Shown here: positions 62,355-64,000 of the stretch, one piece after another
How the letters are laid out: the number at the start of each line of letters is the position of its first letter
Numbering within the stretch: the stretch's first letter is position 1
Assembly (NCBI RefSeq): GCF_019336435.1
Contig: NZ_JAHWXQ010000002.1
Location: 1,116,001 to 1,180,000 of the forward strand
From: Pontibacter populi
GTDB lineage: Bacteria > Bacteroidota > Bacteroidia > Cytophagales > Hymenobacteraceae
DNA: 64,000 nucleotides
Reading direction: 5' to 3'
Program-made: the position numbers and the translations under genes
Notes under the pieces: model-generated
The model's input: only the letters and a program-made list of their open reading frames with translations
Databases searched by the model: none
Told to the model about the DNA's origin: nothing

Positions 62355-62385
62355 CAAAATTAATCGGAAATCCCAACTTAGCAAA
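62355..62385 (-). promoter_or_regulatory. Promoter of lpdA with Bacteroidota -33/-7 pair
   Basis: On the minus strand TTTG (62385-62382) and TAATTTTG (62362-62355) are separated by exactly 19 bases, the spacing of the Bacteroidota sigma-ABfr consensus. The ATG at 62330 follows 24 bases downstream. Best promoter match in the window. Confidence 0.55.
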
Positions 62386-62529
62386 ACCCAACCCCGGGGC
62401 AACTTTGGCACAATGGTAAGATAGGTGTTGTACGTTGGCACGTCAGAAGCATAAAAACAGGAAATTACTTTTAAAAGAGGCCTTATCTGCTGTTCTTTGC
62501 GCTGAAAAAGAAATCATTACCCTTATTGC

Positions 62530-63138
62530 ATGAGAATACTTTTACCACTACTCCTATTTATTTTAGTTTCTTTTACTGCTTTCGCCCAGAAATCGGCGAA
62601 GGATTATTTTATCAGCGGAAACGAAAAATTTAAAGCCGGCAAATACACCGATGCTATTAAAGACTACGACCAGGTACTGAAACTGGAACCCAAACACGCC
62701 GTTACTTACACGAATCGCGGTGTTGCTAAAGACCGGCTGCTGGATTACCGTGGCGCCATAGAAGACTTTACCCAGGCCATAACACTAGACGCAAAGTATA
62801 CGGAAGCTTACCTGAGCCGCGGCCTAGCCAAGTATAACTTAAAAGACTACCGCAGCGCCCTCCTGGACTATAACAAAGGCATTGAGCTGAACCCTAAAGA
62901 TGCCAAAGCCTACAATAACCGTGGTTTGGTGCGCTATGGTCTTAAAGATTACAGCGGCGCCATTGCCGACTACACAAAAGCCTTAACAATAAATACCCGC
63001 TACGAAGAGGCCTACTATAACCGCGGCGCTCCTAAGTACAACCTCGGCGACAAAGCCGGCGCCTGCGCCGACTGGACCAAGGCCAAACAACTTGGTGTGA
63101 AGGAAGCTGATCAGTATTTAAAGAAGTTCTGTAAATAG
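62530..63138 (+). CDS. Exported tetratricopeptide-repeat protein
   Basis: A 202-residue protein with signal peptide MRILLPLLLFILVSFTAFAQ and five TPR units, each beginning near 'A(Y/V)xNRGVAKxxLxDYxxAIxDY'. Fully made of TPRs with no catalytic motif. It is an envelope scaffold of unknown partner. Repeat block D follows. Confidence 0.9.
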   Translation: MRILLPLLLFILVSFTAFAQKSAKDYFISGNEKFKAGKYTDAIKDYDQVLKLEPKHAVTYTNRGVAKDRLLDYRGAIEDFTQAITLDAKYTEAYLSRGLAKYNLKDYRSALLDYNKGIELNPKDAKAYNNRGLVRYGLKDYSGAIADYTKALTINTRYEEAYYNRGAPKYNLGDKAGACADWTKAKQLGVKEADQYLKKFCK

Positions 63139-63171
63139 GTTTTTACTTAGGAAGAAGCTTTTCCCTTTGTT

Positions 63172-64000
63172 CTGTCATTCGCTGTAATTTTGATCGAAGT
63201 AGAGAAATCTGGGTTCTATAGTTCCACTTCTGTCATTTCGAATGCAGTGAGAAATCTATCTCAGTTTATAGTTTGGTTTCATACTACTGGGACCAAGCCT
63301 TCCTTTCAAACATCTTTTAATCCTAGGAGCTCTACTTGCCTATCGTTTCAATCTGGCTTTGGTGCCCTCACGGCCGGGAGGCCCCGTCTTCGGGCATCGC
63401 GCTGCTGCTTTCTTGCTATCCTCCTTCGTCGGATTGCCTGACGGCACCGCAACAAAGCAAAGGCGCTCAACCCAAAGACTGAGAAGTTTCGCATAGTTAC
63501 AGTTGCTATATGTTGAAACAGTAAGCTTCGAGCTTTATCGTGGCTCTAGTTCCGAAGGGACAGGTAAACCTGTCCTGCTCGTGGACTTAAACTATAGTAA
63601 ACTCAGATTTCTCCTATCGTCGAAATGACAGAACATAAAGCAGTAGCCAGAAAAGTCCCCTTTGAAGGAGCAGGGGGATGACCAACCGTAACTATAAAAC
63701 TACAGCTCCTCCTATAGCAAAAGCAGCAATTGTCCCCTTGAGGGGACTACAGGGGTGTTGAAACGTCAACTATAAAACTATAACTTAAACTATAGTAGCA
63801 TCAGAAATCCCCCTCTTGGGAGGGGTAGGGATGGGTTAAAAACGTAACTATAAAACTATACCTCCAACTATAACAGTAGCTTTATCCTGCCAATCCTTTA
63901 ATCCTGTAAATCCTGATTCAGACAATTCTTGTCCCTGCCGGGACAGTTGAGTTACAAACTCAACATCATACAAAACCACAAGTTGAAAACTTGCGGTAGC
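63172..64000 (+). repeat. Composite hairpin repeat block D (module order 1 to 11, cut by window edge)
   Basis: Same modules as block A in the same direction: partial 1 (63172-63210), 1 (63231-63264), 2 (63290-63332), 3 (63359-63404), 4 (63460-63496), 5/6 (63521-63577), a second partial 1 (63611-63634), degenerate 9 (63651-63690), 7 (63729-63760), 8 (63804-63840), an AATCC-type repeat (63883-63922), 10 (63926-63967) and 11 (63975-64000). A frame at 63190-63441 is repeat-derived and not a gene. Confidence 0.8.

Noticed and set aside
63190-63441. 83-residue reading frame in repeat block D
   Set aside because: Made entirely of modules 1-3 of the composite repeat.

Overview
The window looks like chromosomal DNA of a Bacteroidota bacterium, most likely Cytophagales/Hymenobacteraceae of the Pontibacter kind. 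This is inferred from a TonB-dependent receptor coupled to a DUF4249 lipoprotein, many lipoproteins, an acyl-ACP desaturase beside fatty-acid desaturases, several TAnnTTTG promoter-like boxes, and the gene mix. About 54 protein genes are supported. No rRNA, tRNA, CRISPR array, prophage or transposase gene was seen. The window cuts through the first gene (rsgA) and ends inside a non-coding repeat block.

Layout. 0-8.6 kb: rsgA, an SDR oxidoreductase, a fasciclin lipoprotein, cyclophilin, a dicarboxylate/amino-acid symporter, a ZIP-like membrane protein, a quinone-oxidoreductase-like MDR enzyme, and a small operon (ABM monooxygenase, small membrane protein, methyltransferase). 8.7-14 kb (minus): a MoxR-type AAA ATPase with its VWA partner, an acyl-ACP desaturase and a GT2 glycosyltransferase. 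14-22 kb: repeat block A, a secreted beta-propeller/amidohydrolase fusion, a TPR histidine kinase, and two neighbouring envelope proteins sharing a Cys/His C-terminal domain. 22-27.4 kb: a universal stress protein, a conserved hypothetical, an HNH nuclease, an MFS transporter, thioredoxin, and an AT-rich methyltransferase/SRPBCC pair. 27.4-37.7 kb: an NtrY-like kinase and NtrC-like sigma-54 activator, divergent from an HlyD/ABC/permease operon that probably continues into a toast-rack-like protein and an M61 peptidase. The intergenic space carries a sigma-54 promoter-like sequence and a 44-bp dyad operator. 37.9-41 kb: TonB receptor plus DUF4249 lipoprotein. 42-52.7 kb: purine nucleoside phosphorylase, SppA, RarA, AI-2E-family transporter, EamA transporter, DEAD-box helicase, methyltransferase, alpha/beta hydrolase. 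53-63 kb: tandem fatty-acid desaturases, Bcr/CflA efflux, NAD(P)-binding oxidoreductase, GNAT, glycine-zipper lipoprotein, subtilisin-like lipoprotein, dihydrolipoyl dehydrogenase and a TPR protein.

The most unusual content is not protein-coding. (1) The perfect 10-bp palindrome AACTATAGTT and its CTATA-containing relatives are scattered everywhere, inside and between genes; I located 18 exact copies where about 0.06 is expected by chance. (2) Four large intergenic blocks (14.04-14.75, 41.22-41.94, 48.73-49.28 and 63.17-64.0 kb) are collinear copies of one composite element built from about ten short hairpin modules separated by CTATA linkers. Several stems show compensatory base changes between copies, which argues that the hairpins themselves are maintained. 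(3) Smaller repeat families (a TTAGAAAG-type minisatellite touching stop codons, an AATCCTG-type repeat, and a GCGAGCGTCTTCGCTCG hairpin element) occupy other intergenic gaps. These may together form an intergenic repeat system tied to the CTATAG palindrome; its function cannot be told from sequence alone.
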